From Myceligenerans salitolerans (GTDB taxonomy: Bacteria; Actinomycetota; Actinomycetes; Actinomycetales; Cellulomonadaceae): DNA of 64,000 nucleotides. How positions within the stretch are numbered: position 1 is the first letter of the stretch; each line of letters starts with the position of its first letter. The notes beneath the pieces were generated by a model that worked only from the letters and a program-made list of their open reading frames with translations, ran no database searches and was not told the DNA's origin. This document shows, piece after piece, positions 8,744-16,644 of this stretch. The stretch covers positions 62,001-126,000 of the forward strand of contig NZ_JAFMPK010000043.1 in the NCBI RefSeq assembly GCF_017349295.1. The letters run 5' to 3'. A program made the position numbers and the translations under genes.

Positions 8744-9805
8744 TCAGGCACTCCGGCGTTCGCGCCGCCAGCGGTCCGGGGTCGTCCCGTAGCGGCGACG
8801 GAAGCGCCGGCCGAGGTATGCCCCGTCGGTCAGTCCCGTGCGAGCGGCGACGACGCCGAGCGGCAGGTCGGTCTCGAGAAGCAGACGCCGTACCTCGGTG
8901 AGGCGGCGTTCACTGAGCCATTCGCCCACGGTACGGCCGGACCGCTCACGGACGACGGTGGTCAGGTGGCCGGGCGTGTAACCCAGCGCGCGGGCCACGT
9001 CGCCGGCGGACACCGAGTCGCGGAACATCTTCTCCACCTGGTCGAACACCCGCATCAGCAAGGGGTCCGGCGGTGTCGCGGGGAGTCCGGGCGCCAGTCG
9101 GGCCGCGGCGACCAGGATGCGGGTCAGGCCGGCCACCATGGCCTCCGGGGCGCCGGTCCGCCCGGGGTGCGCGCTCTCCTCGGTCAGGTCCTCGAACCAG
9201 CCGCGCCAGCGGTCCCGTTCCGACTCGGGCACCGAGGCGACGTCGCGCCGTGACCGGTCGAGGCGGTGTCGCGCGTCCGCCGTACCGTCGCGGCCCTGCG
9301 GCGCCTGGCCGGTCGAGACGGGGTCACCCTCCGCCCGTGAGAAGACGCGCAGAAGCGGGTGCACGTCCCAGACCAGTGGCGAGATGGAGGCGAGGGCAGG
9401 TACGACGTCGGGCAGGAAGTGCACCGACCACGCGAGGTCGTGCTCGGCGGCCGGCGCGTCGCCGGGCTCGATCGCCCGGCCGGGTGCGACACCGAGCACA
9501 TCGCCGTCCCGCAGGGTGTGGCCGGCCCCGTCGATCCGGACCTCGGCCCGGCCGCGGTGGACGTGGACAAGCACGTGGAAGTCGTGAATGTGGCGGCGGG
9601 CGGGCGGTGCGGCGTCCGGACGTCCGTCGGTCCGGTGCCCGCCGGGTCCCATACGGACCACGCCGACGGACGGCACGCCCGGCCGCTGGGCGTAGCCGTA
9701 CACGGGTGTGCCGTCGGAGCGCACCCGGAGCAGGCGGGTGTCACGCGCGGGCGGTGTTCCGTCCCGCGTCCCGGACTCCGGGGCGACGCCCGAGGAATCT
9801 CCCAT
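8744..9805 (-). CDS. AraC family transcriptional regulator
   Basis: A DNA-binding regulator with an N-terminal cupin-like sensing region and a C-terminal double helix-turn-helix. The cupin part contains HDFHVLVHVHRGRAEVRIDG, DGDVLGVAPG and HDLAWSVHFLP. The AraC domain starts near FDQVEKMFRDSVSAGDVARALGYTPGHL and ends in the typical GLTDGAYLGRRFRRRYGTTPDRWR signature. A variable 60-residue linker lies between them. The ATG at 9805 is preferred; a GTG at 9865 would add 20 proline/glycine-rich residues. It is divergent from a methyltransferase gene about 100 bp away, a natural candidate target. The ligand is unknown. Confidence 0.88.
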   Translation of the reverse strand: MGDSSGVAPESGTRDGTPPARDTRLLRVRSDGTPVYGYAQRPGVPSVGVVRMGPGGHRTDGRPDAAPPARRHIHDFHVLVHVHRGRAEVRIDGAGHTLRDGDVLGVAPGRAIEPGDAPAAEHDLAWSVHFLPDVVPALASISPLVWDVHPLLRVFSRAEGDPVSTGQAPQGRDGTADARHRLDRSRRDVASVPESERDRWRGWFEDLTEESAHPGRTGAPEAMVAGLTRILVAAARLAPGLPATPPDPLLMRVFDQVEKMFRDSVSAGDVARALGYTPGHLTTVVRERSGRTVGEWLSERRLTEVRRLLLETDLPLGVVAARTGLTDGAYLGRRFRRRYGTTPDRWRRERRSA

Positions 9806-9903
9806 ACCCCCGAAGTTCCGTCCTGCCGGGCCGCCGGAGGGCGGCGGATGCTGTTCAGGAAGCACCCCAGGACTATCACGCCCCGGCCACGGAGGACAGC
9901 ATC

Positions 9904-10650
9904 ATGAGCACGCCACCCGACGTCCGCATCGTCGACGGCACCGACCCGGAGACCGCCGGCCGCGCCTTCCTGCCCGGCCTGGGGAAGCACTGGCTGACAC
10001 CGCTCTTCGACGTCACCGCCCGTCTGTTCCGCATGCGCCGCCGGTATGCCCGCACGGTCGAACTGGCGGGCATCCGGAACGGTGAGTCCGTGCTCGACGT
10101 CGGCTGTGGCACCGGTGGCCTCCTGCTCGCCGTTCTCGACGCCGTCCCGGGCGCTCGCGTCACGGGACTGGACCCGGACTCGCGGGCGCTGGAACTCGCC
10201 GCTCGCAAGCTCCGGCGGGCCGGTCGCGGGGCGACCCTGGTGCGGGGCTTCGCTGACCGGCTGCCGGCTGACGACGGCACCGTGGACCACGTGATCTCGT
10301 CCATGGCACTGCACCACGTGCCGGACACCGAGCGCCCGGCGTTCGCCCGTGAGGTGGTGCGGGTGCTACGGCCGGGTGGACGAGTCACCATCTTGGACGT
10401 GGTCGGCGGTGGAGAGCCCGGGGCCGGGGACCATGGCGACGCCCACCACGGCGGCGGGCCGGGCCATCTGTGGAAGCACCTGACCGCCCCGCTCCGCCCG
10501 CGGAGCGAGACCGGTCAGGTCGCTGCCGGACCCCTCGGCGCCGGCATCCCGGGCCTCCTGGCCGACGCGGGCCTCGAGAACGCCCGCGAACTCGCCCACG
10601 AGGAGGGGCCCATGGGCCGCCTCAGCTACGTCCGGGCCACCGCCGGGTAG
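9904..10650 (+). CDS. Class I SAM-dependent methyltransferase
   Basis: A 248-residue methyltransferase (Methyltransf_11/25 group). Motif I is VLDVGCGTGG (about residues 65-74). The acidic end of strand beta-2 is GLDPDSRALELA, and motif IV is the stretch SSMALHHVPD. The LRPGG motif after helix D (VRVLRPGGRVTILDV) is also present. A GGAGG ribosome site precedes the ATG. The region after residue 175 is rich in Gly, Asp and His and is probably a flexible insertion. It is divergent from the AraC regulator, which may control it. The substrate is unknown. Confidence 0.9.
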   Translation: MSTPPDVRIVDGTDPETAGRAFLPGLGKHWLTPLFDVTARLFRMRRRYARTVELAGIRNGESVLDVGCGTGGLLLAVLDAVPGARVTGLDPDSRALELAARKLRRAGRGATLVRGFADRLPADDGTVDHVISSMALHHVPDTERPAFAREVVRVLRPGGRVTILDVVGGGEPGAGDHGDAHHGGGPGHLWKHLTAPLRPRSETGQVAAGPLGAGIPGLLADAGLENARELAHEEGPMGRLSYVRATAG

Positions 10651-10717
10651 CGCGCACCCGCCCGCGAGGCTCGTGCCGCGGCCCGGAGGCCCCCCGGCCC
10701 GCAGCTCGGTCCTCGGC

Positions 10718-11449
10718 TCATTCCTCGTTCAGGCACAGGCAGAACGGGTGACCGGCAGGGTCGGCGAACACACGGAACGTCTCGCCGTTGTCCGGCAGCC
10801 GGGTCGCGCCGAGCGCGAGCGTGGCTTCCTCCGCGGCGTCGAGATCGTCGACGAACACGTCCAGATGGCCCTGCTGCGGCCGTGCCGGATCCGGCCAGGC
10901 GGGCGGCGTGTAGTTCTCGACCTGCTGGAACAGGAGCGGTCGGTCGCCGCCGGTCATCGCCATCCCGTCCTGGTCGTAGACCACCGGCTCGCCGATCAGG
11001 GCGGACCAGAACCGCGCGGCGGCGTGCGAGTCCGGGACGTCGAAAGTCAGGCCCATGACCGTGGTGCCGGGGTTGTCCTCGGCGACGCAGAGGTCGAACG
11101 GGTGACCCGCGGGGTCCGCGAGCGTCGTCCACTCCGCGCTCTCCCGCAGCACCGTCGCTCCACGCGCCACGGCGGCCTGCGTCGCGGCGGCCACGTCCGG
11201 CGTGCGGAGGTCCAGGTGAACCTGCTGCGGACGGTCCTGTCCCGGCCAGTTCGGCGGGACGAGGTCGGGCGCGAACTGGAAGTCCAGCGCCCAGCCGTCT
11301 GATGTCCGGGTCGATACCCAGTCGTCGTCCTCCCGCACGACCTTCCCGCTGGTCATCGCCGTCCAGAAGCGCGCCGATGCGGACAGGTCCGGTACGTCGA
11401 GGACCACCGAACCCATGCGGGCGATCCCGGGCCGTCGTGTCTCGGTCAT
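10718..11449 (-). CDS. VOC family protein with two glyoxalase/bleomycin-resistance-like domains
   Basis: A 243-residue protein built of two repeated vicinal-oxygen-chelate modules. Residues about 10-122 read GSVVLDVPDLSASARFWTAM and end in LADPAGHPFDLC. Residues about 125-243 read MGLTFDVPDSHAAARFWSAL and end in FADPAGHPFCLC. The two halves end in nearly the same motif, showing internal duplication. Such proteins are metal-dependent lyases, dioxygenases or antibiotic-binding proteins; none is indicated here. The ATG at 11449 has a strong GGAGGGAG ribosome site. The gene is convergent with the methyltransferase. Confidence 0.87.
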   Translation of the reverse strand: MTETRRPGIARMGSVVLDVPDLSASARFWTAMTSGKVVREDDDWVSTRTSDGWALDFQFAPDLVPPNWPGQDRPQQVHLDLRTPDVAAATQAAVARGATVLRESAEWTTLADPAGHPFDLCVAEDNPGTTVMGLTFDVPDSHAAARFWSALIGEPVVYDQDGMAMTGGDRPLLFQQVENYTPPAWPDPARPQQGHLDVFVDDLDAAEEATLALGATRLPDNGETFRVFADPAGHPFCLCLNEE

Positions 11450-11581
11450 GATGACTCCCTCCGTCGGCACCAGCATGCCCCGGCTGTCTGACACTCGCCG
11501 TGTGCGCGTACCGGGGCCACGGCACGCGTCCACACCGCCCGAGGCAGGGGCCGTGCGTGACCGTCGGCCGTGCCGCCGGCC

Positions 11582-11950
11582 TCAGGGCACCGTCGACTCC
11601 GTCAGGAGCGCGCCCAGGCGATCGAGGGCACCCGGGACCACCGCGTAGTACGCCCACCTGCCTCGCTTCTCCCGGGTGAGCAGGCCGGCGTCGACCAGGA
11701 TCTTCAGGTGGTGGCTCACCGTCGGCTGGGCCAGTCCCACCGGTTCGGTGAGGTCGCAGACGCACGCCTCGGCACCCTCGTGGGCCGCGACGAGCGAGAG
11801 CAGCTGGACACGCGCCGGGTCCCCGAGCGCCTTGAAGGTGCGGGCGAGGTCGGCGGCGGCAGCAGGCCGGATTCCCTCGCGGACGAGAGGGGCGCAGCAT
11901 GCCGCGTCTTTTCCGGGCCGCTCCGTGAGAGTGAGTTCCGCGGTGCTCAT
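11582..11950 (-). CDS. arsR: ArsR family arsenic-responsive repressor
   Basis: A winged-helix repressor of 122 residues. The recognition region is QPTVSHHLKILVDAGLL. The As(III)-sensing motif CVCDL is at residues 63-67 (Cys63 and Cys65), and a Cys18-Cys19 pair near the N-terminus could supply a further thiol ligand. In this family arsenite binding releases DNA and opens ars genes. It is divergent from the flavoprotein gene, and an imperfect palindrome lies between the -35 and -10 boxes of that promoter. The ATG at 11950 has no clear ribosome site but a CAAGAT box 6 nt upstream, compatible with a leaderless message. Confidence 0.93.
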   Translation of the reverse strand: MSTAELTLTERPGKDAACCAPLVREGIRPAAAADLARTFKALGDPARVQLLSLVAAHEGAEACVCDLTEPVGLAQPTVSHHLKILVDAGLLTREKRGRWAYYAVVPGALDRLGALLTESTVP

Positions 11951-11959
11951 GGCACCATC

Positions 11960-11989
11960 TTGTCACGCATCGAAGTTTATGGATATGTT
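11960..11989 (+). promoter_or_regulatory. Promoter with embedded ArsR operator candidate
   Basis: TTGTCA (11960-11965), an 18-nt spacer and TATGTT (11984-11989) form a good promoter for the flavoprotein gene. The spacer carries the imperfect palindrome ATCGAAGTTTATGGAT (11969-11984), with ATC-N-A and T-N-GAT half-sites. Bound ArsR would block polymerase here, and the site is also close to the divergent arsR promoter. Confidence 0.6.
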
Positions 11990-12031
11990 GGCCGTGCATC
12001 CATCGACCACCTTCGATCAAAGGGAGTGGAC

Positions 12032-13486
12032 ATGACCGAGACGCCCCGCCAGGAACTTCCCGTCGTCGTCATCGGGGCCGGACCGACGGGACTGGCCGCC
12101 GCCGCGCACCTCCTGGAGCGCGGACTGGAGCCGCTCGTCCTGGAAGCCGGACGCGGTCCCGGTGCCGCCGTCGCGGACTGGGGCCATGTCCGTCTCTTCT
12201 CACCGTGGCGGTACGACATCGATCGCGCGGCACGCCGTCTGCTCACGTCCTCCGGCACCGGACCCGGTGGCTGGAAGGAGCCGGACCCCGACGCCCTTCC
12301 CACCGGTGCCGATCTGGTCGAGCACTACCTCGCACCCCTCGCCCGGGCCCTCGGCGACCGCGTCCGGTTCGGCACCCGGGTCCGCGCCGTGACGCGCCAG
12401 GGCGCCGACCGCACCCGGACGCCGGGCCGTGAGCGCCGGCCCTGGCTCGTCCGGACGGACGCCGGTGACCTGCTCGCGAATGCCGTGATCGACGCCTCCG
12501 GGACGTACGGCAACCCGAACCCCCTCGGCGCCTCCGGCCTGCCCGCGGCCGGTGAGAGGGAGGCCGGCGAGTTCCTTGCCGGCGCGCTTCCCGACGTCCT
12601 CGGGCGGGACAGGCAGCGCTTCGCCGGACGTCACACCCTCGTGGTCGGCATGGGGCACTCGGCGGCGAACACGCTGCTCGGCCTGGTGGAACTCGCCGAG
12701 CAGGAGCCGGGAACCCGGATCACCTGGCTGATCCGGGCCGGCTCGCCCCGCCGGCTCTACGGCGGCGGCTCCGACGACCAGCTCCCGGCACGTGGCCTGC
12801 TCGGAACACGCCTGCGCGACGCGGTCGAGAGCGGTCGCGTCACCCTCGTCACGCGCGCGGCCGTCGACGCCCTCTCGCCCCTGCCCGCCGGGGAGGCCGT
12901 CCGGGTCGTGGGATCCGGCCGGCGCGACGGCGTCGACGGTCCGCTGGAGCTGGTGGTCGACACCATCGCGGCCGCCACCGGCTTCCGTCCGGACCTCGAC
13001 ATGCTGCGCGAGGTGCGACTCGAGCTCGACCCCGTGGTCGAGGCACCGCGCCGGATCGCGCCGCTCATCGACCCCAACCACCACTCCTGCGGTACCGTCC
13101 CACCGCACGGCGAGAGCGAGCTCGCCCATCCCGACGACGGGTTCTACCTCGTCGGCACGAAGTCCTACGGCCGCGCCCCGACGTTCCTCCTCGCGACGGG
13201 CTACGAGCAGGTCCGGTCCATCGCGGCGGCGCTCGCCGGCGACCGTGCCGCCGCCGACGACGTCCGGCTCGAGCTCCCGCAGACGGGTGTGTGCTCCTCC
13301 GACCTCGCCCTGCGGGCAGGAGACGACGGCACGGTCACGCCGGAGGCGCTGGAGGCCGCCCGGACGGAGGTCGACTCCTGCTGTGCCGTCCCGGTGTCAC
13401 CGCAGCCGATCACGATCGGCGCGCCGCCGGAACGGGATGAGCTCGGCTTCGCCACGGGAGTCGTCCACGGCCGGTCCGCCGACTGA
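12032..13486 (+). CDS. FAD/NAD(P)-binding monooxygenase-like protein of the ars cluster (ArsO-like)
   Basis: A 484-residue flavoprotein. The FAD Rossmann motif is GAGPTG (15-20) and a second nucleotide-binding motif, GMGHSAANTL, is near residue 208, as in flavin monooxygenases that use NADPH. Genes of this type are recurrent partners of arsR, arsC and aquaporin genes in actinobacterial arsenic clusters and are called ArsO-like; the reaction is not firmly established. The C-terminus carries a vicinal Cys pair (VDSCCAVPV) and the sequence QTGVCSSD, which could bind arsenite; that is inference. The ATG at 12032 has an AGGGAG ribosome site. It is divergent from arsR and probably repressed by it. 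Confidence 0.83.
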   Translation: MTETPRQELPVVVIGAGPTGLAAAAHLLERGLEPLVLEAGRGPGAAVADWGHVRLFSPWRYDIDRAARRLLTSSGTGPGGWKEPDPDALPTGADLVEHYLAPLARALGDRVRFGTRVRAVTRQGADRTRTPGRERRPWLVRTDAGDLLANAVIDASGTYGNPNPLGASGLPAAGEREAGEFLAGALPDVLGRDRQRFAGRHTLVVGMGHSAANTLLGLVELAEQEPGTRITWLIRAGSPRRLYGGGSDDQLPARGLLGTRLRDAVESGRVTLVTRAAVDALSPLPAGEAVRVVGSGRRDGVDGPLELVVDTIAAATGFRPDLDMLREVRLELDPVVEAPRRIAPLIDPNHHSCGTVPPHGESELAHPDDGFYLVGTKSYGRAPTFLLATGYEQVRSIAAALAGDRAAADDVRLELPQTGVCSSDLALRAGDDGTVTPEALEAARTEVDSCCAVPVSPQPITIGAPPERDELGFATGVVHGRSAD

Positions 13487-13502
13487 CGGGGCGGCCTGTG
13501 GC

Positions 13503-13556
13503 GAGCGGTCGGCCGGACGACGCGCGAGGTCCGCGCGAACGCCCGGCCGACCGCTC
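13503..13556. terminator. Bidirectional terminator-like inverted repeat
   Basis: Fourteen-base perfect arms GAGCGGTCGGCCGG (13503-13516) and CCGGCCGACCGCTC (13543-13556) flank a 26-nt loop that itself contains CGCGCG/CGCGCG. The element lies between the convergent flavoprotein and aquaporin genes. Confidence 0.6.
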
Positions 13557-13578
13557 GACGGCCTCCGGCCGCCCGGGG

Positions 13579-14385
13579 TCACCCCTCGCGACGGACCGGG
13601 AACAACACCGCCGCCAGTCCGACGGCGAGCGCGCCGCCCACGAGCTGGGCGGCGATGAAGGGCAGCACCGACCCCGGCGCGATGCCGGCGAAGGTGTCGC
13701 TGAACATCCGGCCGACGGTCACGGCGGGGTTCGCGAACGACGTCGACGACGTGAACCAGTACGCCGCCCCGATGTAGGAGCCGACGGCGGCGGGTACCCA
13801 TGCCTCCCGCCCGGAACGGACCAGCCCGAGGATCACGAGGACGAGCCCGGTGGTGGCCACGACCTCGGCCAGCAGCTGCGGGGCCGTGGCCCGGCCGGTC
13901 ACCGCGAGCCCGCCTGGCACGCCGAACATGGCGTTCGCCAGGACGGCACCGGCGATCCCTCCTGCGACCTGCGCCACGAGATAGGCCGCGACGCGGACGA
14001 GCCGGGCCGGAGCGGCCGTTCCGCCGTCCCCGGGCGCGCCCGTGTCACGCGCCGTGAACCAGTCGACCAGGGTCACCACGGGATTGAGGTGCGCGCCGCT
14101 CACCGGGCCGAGCACCGCGATCAGGACGGCGAGCCCGAGAGTCGTCGCCAGGCTGTTCTCGAGGAGCCGCAAGCCGGGGTCGTCGGACAGCGCAGCCGCC
14201 GTGATACCGGAGCCCACGACGATCGCGACGAGCAGGCCGGTACCGAGCGCCTCGGCGACGGCACGCCGCCAGAGCGCGAGCGGGGCCGGGCCGGTGCGCG
14301 GCGGGGGAGATGCCGCCACCCGCTCGACCGGGCCGTCGGCCGACCCGCCCGAGTGGTCGGCCGCGAGGATATCCGGCGGTGTCAC
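13579..14385 (-). CDS. MIP family aquaglyceroporin, probable arsenite channel (AqpS-like)
   Basis: A six-helix channel protein of 268 residues with both pore loops: GAHLNPV (N101-P102-V103, a variant of the usual NPA) and SFANPA (N219-P220-A221). A roughly 40-residue polar N-terminal extension precedes helix 1. In Sinorhizobium meliloti the ars-operon aquaporin AqpS lets arsenite formed by ArsC flow out down its gradient. The same role fits here because no Acr3 or ArsB pump is in the cluster. The GTG start overlaps the arsC stop (GTGA), so the two are translationally coupled. The channel role is inferred from context. Confidence 0.86.
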   Translation of the reverse strand: MTPPDILAADHSGGSADGPVERVAASPPPRTGPAPLALWRRAVAEALGTGLLVAIVVGSGITAAALSDDPGLRLLENSLATTLGLAVLIAVLGPVSGAHLNPVVTLVDWFTARDTGAPGDGGTAAPARLVRVAAYLVAQVAGGIAGAVLANAMFGVPGGLAVTGRATAPQLLAEVVATTGLVLVILGLVRSGREAWVPAAVGSYIGAAYWFTSSTSFANPAVTVGRMFSDTFAGIAPGSVLPFIAAQLVGGALAVGLAAVLFPVRREG

Positions 14386-14795
14386 GCCACGGCCTCCACG
14401 CCCAGCTCCGCGATCAGCGTCCGGACGCGCTTCTCGATCTCGTCGCGGATGGGCCGCACGGCGTCGATGCCCTGGCCGGCCGGGTCCTCGAGCGCCCAGT
14501 CCTCGTACCGCTTGCCCGGGAAGATCGGGCAGGCGTCGCCGCAGCCCATGGTGATCACCACGTCGGAGGCCTGCACGGCGTCCGTCGTCAGGATCTTGGG
14601 CCGCTCGGCGCGGATGTCGATGCCCTTCTCGAGCATGGCGTCCACGGCCACGGGGTTGATCTGCTCGGCGGGCTCCGACCCCGCCGAGCGGACCTCGACG
14701 GCGCCACCGGACAGCTCGCGCAGGAATCCCGCGGCCATCTGGGAACGGCCCGCGTTGTGAACGCAGACGAACAGGGCGGAGGGGGTGGTGCTCAT
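14382..14795 (-). CDS. arsC: Arsenate reductase, low-molecular-weight phosphatase type
   Basis: A 137-residue cytoplasmic enzyme reducing arsenate to arsenite. The P-loop CX5R is CVHNAGRS, with nucleophile Cys11 and Arg17. The resolving cysteines are Cys85 and Cys89 in TMGCGDACP, the layout of thioredoxin- or mycoredoxin-coupled ArsC. The sequence GKRYEDWALEDP near the C-terminus is typical of the family. It is coupled by a 4-bp overlap to the aquaporin gene, so product and exit channel are made together. It lies downstream of the ArsR-ArsC fusion gene on the same strand with a 99-bp gap. Confidence 0.95.
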   Translation of the reverse strand: MSTTPSALFVCVHNAGRSQMAAGFLRELSGGAVEVRSAGSEPAEQINPVAVDAMLEKGIDIRAERPKILTTDAVQASDVVITMGCGDACPIFPGKRYEDWALEDPAGQGIDAVRPIRDEIEKRVRTLIAELGVEAVA

Positions 14796-14894
14796 GGGTG
14801 CTCCAGGTGATCTCGTAGGTCTCAGGCGGCCGGGCGGAGCCGTGCGCGCCCGTGGTGGGTGCGTTCTGGCAGGTGGTACGGGGAAGGGAACGTC

Positions 14895-15959
14895 TCAGGG
14901 GCGGGCGGGAGAGGGATCGGGGATCCGCACGGGCGCTCCTGGCACGATCTCCGCCAGCAGAGCCCGTACCCGACGGTCGAGCTCGTCCCGGATCGCCACC
15001 ACGCCCGCCGGGGAGGCGAGGGCGGGATCGCCCACGACCCAGTCCTCGTACCGCTTCCCAGGCAGCACGGGGCAGGCGTCGCCGCAGCCCATGGTGATGA
15101 CGACGTCGGCGGCCCGGACGGCGTCGTCGGTCAGCGGCTTGGGGAAGACGAGGTCGTCAGCACCGGACGCGTCGATCTCGGCGAGCAGTTCGCGGACGGT
15201 GTCGTGCACGTCGGGCGCGGGCGCCGATCCTGCGGACCGCACGACCACGCGGTCGCCCGCGTGGTGCGCCATGAGGGCGGCGGCGAGCTGCGAACGCCCC
15301 GCGTTCGCGACGCAGACGAACAGGACCTGGGGCGGGTGAGCGGCGCCGGGGTGCCGGACCGCTGTGGTGCCGTCGCCCCGTTCGCGCGCCTTGACCAGGT
15401 CGTCGAGGCGCTGGCGCGCGAAGTGCTCGGTCAGTGCCACCAGATGGGTCGGGATGCCGCCCCGGCGGGCCAGTGCCGCGTACGACTCGCGGACCACGTG
15501 CAGCGACTCCTCGGAGGTCGCCCCGGGGACGCGGGCGGCGAGGGACTCGGCAAGGCTGCTCAGTTCGTGGTCGACGTCGGTGAGGCCGGTGAGGTGGGGA
15601 GGCCTCCTGATGCCGACGGCGGACGGCGCGAACGTGTCCAGCAGGGTGGTGATCGCCCCCCGGTAGCCGGGCTCGATCCGGTAGAGCACGAAGGTGCCCC
15701 GGCGCTCCGAGGCGAGCAGCCCGACGTCGCGCAGGACCTTGAGGTGGTGCGACACGGTCGGCTGGGCGACGTCCGTCAACGTGGCGAGTTCGCCGGCCGA
15801 CGTCTCGCCGTCGGGATCGGTGGCGATCGCGGACAGCATGCGCAACCGGAGCGGGTCCGCCAGCGCCTTGAGGGTGTGCGCGACGGCGTTCGCGGCGTCG
15901 GGGCCGATGGCGTGGCGCGCCGCGGCACCGCCGACGCCCGCCCGATCCTGTATCGACAT
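14895..15959 (-). CDS. ArsR - helical linker - ArsC fusion protein
   Basis: A 354-residue three-part protein. Residues 20-100 are an ArsR winged helix (AQPTVSHHLKVLRDVGLL at 65-82). Residues 125-195 are a helical bundle resembling the N-terminal domain found in some actinobacterial phosphatase-type ArsC proteins. Residues 211-345 are a complete arsenate reductase (CX5R CVANAGRS with Cys216 and Arg222; TMGCGDACP and GKRYEDW follow). The ArsR part has no cysteines, so it cannot sense As(III) in the usual way. Sensing may depend on the ArsC domain or another ligand. The ATG at 15959 follows a CAATAT box by 6 nt and the operator candidate at 15969-15982 overlaps that box, suggesting autorepression. 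Confidence 0.88.
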   Translation of the reverse strand: MSIQDRAGVGGAAARHAIGPDAANAVAHTLKALADPLRLRMLSAIATDPDGETSAGELATLTDVAQPTVSHHLKVLRDVGLLASERRGTFVLYRIEPGYRGAITTLLDTFAPSAVGIRRPPHLTGLTDVDHELSSLAESLAARVPGATSEESLHVVRESYAALARRGGIPTHLVALTEHFARQRLDDLVKARERGDGTTAVRHPGAAHPPQVLFVCVANAGRSQLAAALMAHHAGDRVVVRSAGSAPAPDVHDTVRELLAEIDASGADDLVFPKPLTDDAVRAADVVITMGCGDACPVLPGKRYEDWVVGDPALASPAGVVAIRDELDRRVRALLAEIVPGAPVRIPDPSPARP

Positions 15960-15965
15960 GCTTCT

Positions 15966-15982
15966 ATATTGGCATATGCCGA
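15966..15982. promoter_or_regulatory. Operator candidate of the ArsR-ArsC fusion
   Basis: The near-perfect palindrome TTGGCATATGCCGA (15969-15982), with exact core GGCATATGCC, overlaps the minus-strand -10-like CAATAT (15966-15971), which is 6 nt before the ATG. The position suits direct repression by the ArsR domain. It differs in sequence from the putative operator of the other arsR. Confidence 0.6.
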
Positions 15983-16060
15983 TGCAGCCGTCGAGTCGGT
16001 CGGGCATCCTTCGGCCGGGCGCATTCCGCCCGGATTCTGATTCATGGCACTATGCCGCTC

Positions 16061-16561
16061 ATGGGTCTTCGAGAAGAGCATCTCGCCGAGGGTGAGTCCG
16101 TCGTCCTGCGGCTGCGGACGCACCGCAAGGTGCTCCTGAAGCCGGTCGCCTGGATCGTGGTGCTCGTGGCCCTGGCCGTCGCGGCCTGGATCGCGGCACC
16201 GATGTTCGGCCTGCCGTCATGGGCCTCGTTGTTCGTGGCCGCCGTCGCCGCCCTGCTCGCGGTCGCGGCGACGGTGCCGCCGTACCTCAAGTGGCTCACC
16301 ACCACCTACGTCATCACCAACCAGCGTGTGTCGCTGCGGACGGGAATCCTGACGCACACCGGGCGCGACATCCCGTTGTACCGGATCAACGACGTGACGT
16401 TCGAGAAGCAGCTCAACGACCGGCTGTTCGGCTGTGGAACGCTGGTGATCTCGGACGGTTCGGACCGGGACGGCATGGTGCTCGACGACGTGCCCGACGT
16501 CGAGCACGTGCAGCGCACTCTCCAGGACCTCGTGCGGAAGTCGGATCCGCGCGACAACTGA
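16061..16561 (+). CDS. PH domain-containing membrane protein (bPH2/YdbS-like)
   Basis: A 166-residue protein. A short N-terminal region (LAEGESVVLRLRTHRKVLLKP) leads into two hydrophobic helices (about residues 30-75), followed by a bacterial pleckstrin-homology-like domain with the usual strand TYVITNQRVSLRTGIL and DIPLYRINDVTFEK. The family sits in the membrane; its function is unknown. ATG 16061 is preferred because a CACTAT box lies 7 nt upstream. ATG 16052 would add only MPL. It is divergent from the ars fusion gene. Confidence 0.85.
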   Translation: MGLREEHLAEGESVVLRLRTHRKVLLKPVAWIVVLVALAVAAWIAAPMFGLPSWASLFVAAVAALLAVAATVPPYLKWLTTTYVITNQRVSLRTGILTHTGRDIPLYRINDVTFEKQLNDRLFGCGTLVISDGSDRDGMVLDDVPDVEHVQRTLQDLVRKSDPRDN

Positions 16562-16644
16562 CTCCGGCGCGCCGGGCCTCACACCGTTCCGGTGGCCTCG
16601 GGCCGATTGCGGCGGTCTGCCCCTGGACTGCCAGGATGTCCGCC

